6,199 bases of DNA from NCBI GenBank assembly GCA_016218275.1, contig JACREK010000156.1, positions 1-6,199 on the forward strand, given 5' to 3'. Source of the DNA: Candidatus Gottesmanbacteria bacterium. Its GTDB lineage: Bacteria > Patescibacteriota > Microgenomatia > 2-02-FULL-39-11. The notes under the pieces are model-generated. The model ran no database searches. It worked only from the letters and a program-made list of their open reading frames with translations, and was not told where the DNA came from. Shown here piece by piece: positions 5,177 through 6,199 of the stretch (position 1 is the stretch's first letter; each line of letters starts with the position of its first letter). The position numbers were made by a program, and so were the translations under genes.

Positions 5177-6199
5177 ATGCAAATGAGTAAAATAATTCAA
5201 CTACCAGGCCTTGTCGATATCCACGTCCACCTTCGTGATCCCGGACAGACTCATAAGGAAGATTTTTATACCGGTACCTCAAGCGCTCTTGCCGGAGGAG
5301 TGACGGCAGTTTTTGACATGCCTAACAATCTTACGCCGATATTCACTTTTGAAAAACTAGAAGAGAAAATACAAATTGCCAAACAAAAAGCCGTATGTGA
5401 CTTCGGATTGTATTTTGGTAGTATCGGAGATAATACCCAACTTTTTGGGAAAGTTGCAAAAAATGTTGTCGGTCTGAAAGTTTACTTAAGTATGACCACA
5501 GGAAAATATGTGGTAGGAGATGAAGAATTATTGGAGAGGATATTTCACGAATGGCCGAAGCAAAAAATTATTGTTGTTCACGCAGAAGGCGAGAGGGTTG
5601 TTTTGGCGATTAACTTATCTGCAAAATACAAGAATAGACTGCATATAACCCATGTTTCAACAGCAGATGCCTTGGAGAGGATTATCGTTGCCAAAAAAGA
5701 TAAATTAAACATCACTTGCGACGTCACCCCGCATCATCTGTTTCTGACAGATAATAATTTAAGCAAAATGAAAGGTTTTGGAATCGTTAAGCCGTTTTTG
5801 GCAACACAGGCAGATTTGGATTATTTATGGAGGAATCTGGATAAGGTTGATTGCATTGCCTCTGATCATGCGCCGCATACTATAGAAGAAAAACAGTCGA
5901 TAGCAGCTCCTCCCGGTATGCCGGGACTGGAGACCATGCTGCCGCTTCTTCTTACGGCAGTCTCACAGAAAAGAGTTAGTCTTGCGGAAATAATCAGGCT
6001 GACCAACATCAATCCCCAGAAGATTTTCGGTTTTAAACAGGATAAAGATACGTTTGTGGAAGTTGATATGGAAGAAAAATATATAATTAACAACAAAGAG
6101 TTGCTGACCAAATGCGGTTGGAGTCCCTTTGACGGCTGGAAAGTTCAGGGAAAAGTAAAATCCGTGTATATTCGGGGAACAAAAGTATTTGAGAATGGA
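5177..6199 (+). CDS. pyrC: Dihydroorotase, CAD-like amidohydrolase, 3' partial
   Basis: Dihydroorotase cyclises N-carbamoyl-L-aspartate to L-dihydroorotate using zinc. The visible 341 codons stay open to the last base, and the final YIRGTKVFENG matches the end region of CAD dihydroorotase, so only a few residues should be missing. Metal-site residues are all present: His16-Val-His18 with Arg20, Asn50 in MPN, the probable carboxylated Lys101 in GLKVYL, His135 in HAE, His159 in HITHVS, and Asp230 in ASDHAPH. CDVTPHHLFL, PPGMPGLETMLPLLLTAVS and DTFVEVD are strongly CAD-like. Lys205 (VKPFL) sits where CAD has a substrate-binding Arg, by my recollection. The start is ATG 5177 or ATG 5183; an in-frame TAG at 5159 excludes anything further upstream. 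No clear Shine-Dalgarno precedes either, so the choice is uncertain. It follows pyrB by 57 bases. Confidence 0.96.
   Translation, partial: MQMSKIIQLPGLVDIHVHLRDPGQTHKEDFYTGTSSALAGGVTAVFDMPNNLTPIFTFEKLEEKIQIAKQKAVCDFGLYFGSIGDNTQLFGKVAKNVVGLKVYLSMTTGKYVVGDEELLERIFHEWPKQKIIVVHAEGERVVLAINLSAKYKNRLHITHVSTADALERIIVAKKDKLNITCDVTPHHLFLTDNNLSKMKGFGIVKPFLATQADLDYLWRNLDKVDCIASDHAPHTIEEKQSIAAPPGMPGLETMLPLLLTAVSQKRVSLAEIIRLTNINPQKIFGFKQDKDTFVEVDMEEKYIINNKELLTKCGWSPFDGWKVQGKVKSVYIRGTKVFENG

Noticed and set aside
5911..5926. GC-rich hairpin TCCCGG-TATG-CCGGGA in pyrC.
   Set aside because: It encodes the conserved PPGMPGLE motif, and no T-run follows. Gly and Pro codons naturally give this pairing.
1..6199. 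Transposase, CRISPR array, tRNA or other RNA gene in the window.
   Set aside because: Four near-contiguous metabolic genes fill the window, and the three gaps of 74 bases or less contain only palindromes and a ribosome-binding site.

Overview
The window holds four consecutive plus-strand genes for the first three steps of de novo pyrimidine (UMP) synthesis: carA (5' end outside the window), carB, pyrB and pyrC (3' end just outside the window). Together they turn glutamine, bicarbonate and ATP into carbamoyl phosphate, then carbamoyl aspartate, then dihydroorotate. All four are on one strand. The gaps are 74, 50 and 57 bases and contain no convincing terminator, so this looks like one operon. 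The promoter and leader lie upstream of the window. No pyrI, pyrD, pyrE or pyrF is visible.

The proteins are bacterial in gene layout, but they resemble the separate domains of the animal CAD protein more than the E. coli enzymes. Examples are the LGGLGSG and WKEIEYEVVRD blocks of CarB, the TNYLYLSY linker, QKERF in PyrB, and PPGMPGLETMLPLLL plus WPxxxxIVxHAE in PyrC. The AT-rich composition, standard stop codons (TGA, TAA, TAG) and abundance of short palindromes would fit an uncultivated lineage such as Patescibacteria/CPR (Microgenomates-like). That placement is an inference from general impression, not a demonstrated assignment.

Layout: bases 1-765 are the C-terminal two thirds of CarA. 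The gene is crowded with palindromes: an imperfect one at 6-31, a perfect terminator-like hairpin at 59-88, a perfect 13-bp inverted repeat inserted in frame at 272-308, and a long branched palindrome at 745-829 that supplies the last six codons and the stop. Past that stop the carA frame stays open to a TGA that overlaps the carB ATG as ATGA, which suggests that an older carA-carB overlap was broken by the element. CarB fills 840-4127 and looks intact. PyrB (4178-5119) and PyrC (5177 to the window end) also look intact.

The two downstream gaps carry related small hairpins with the core ACACCTC(G/C)GAT. Before pyrB, two tandem hairpins have complementary loops, and the second buries the pyrB Shine-Dalgarno sequence. 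This is a candidate translational control element. Before pyrC, a perfect tandem 9-base repeat gives two alternative left arms for one hairpin. The most interesting material is therefore not a new enzyme system. It is the colonisation of a core operon by several palindrome families, together with the CAD-like character of the enzymes.
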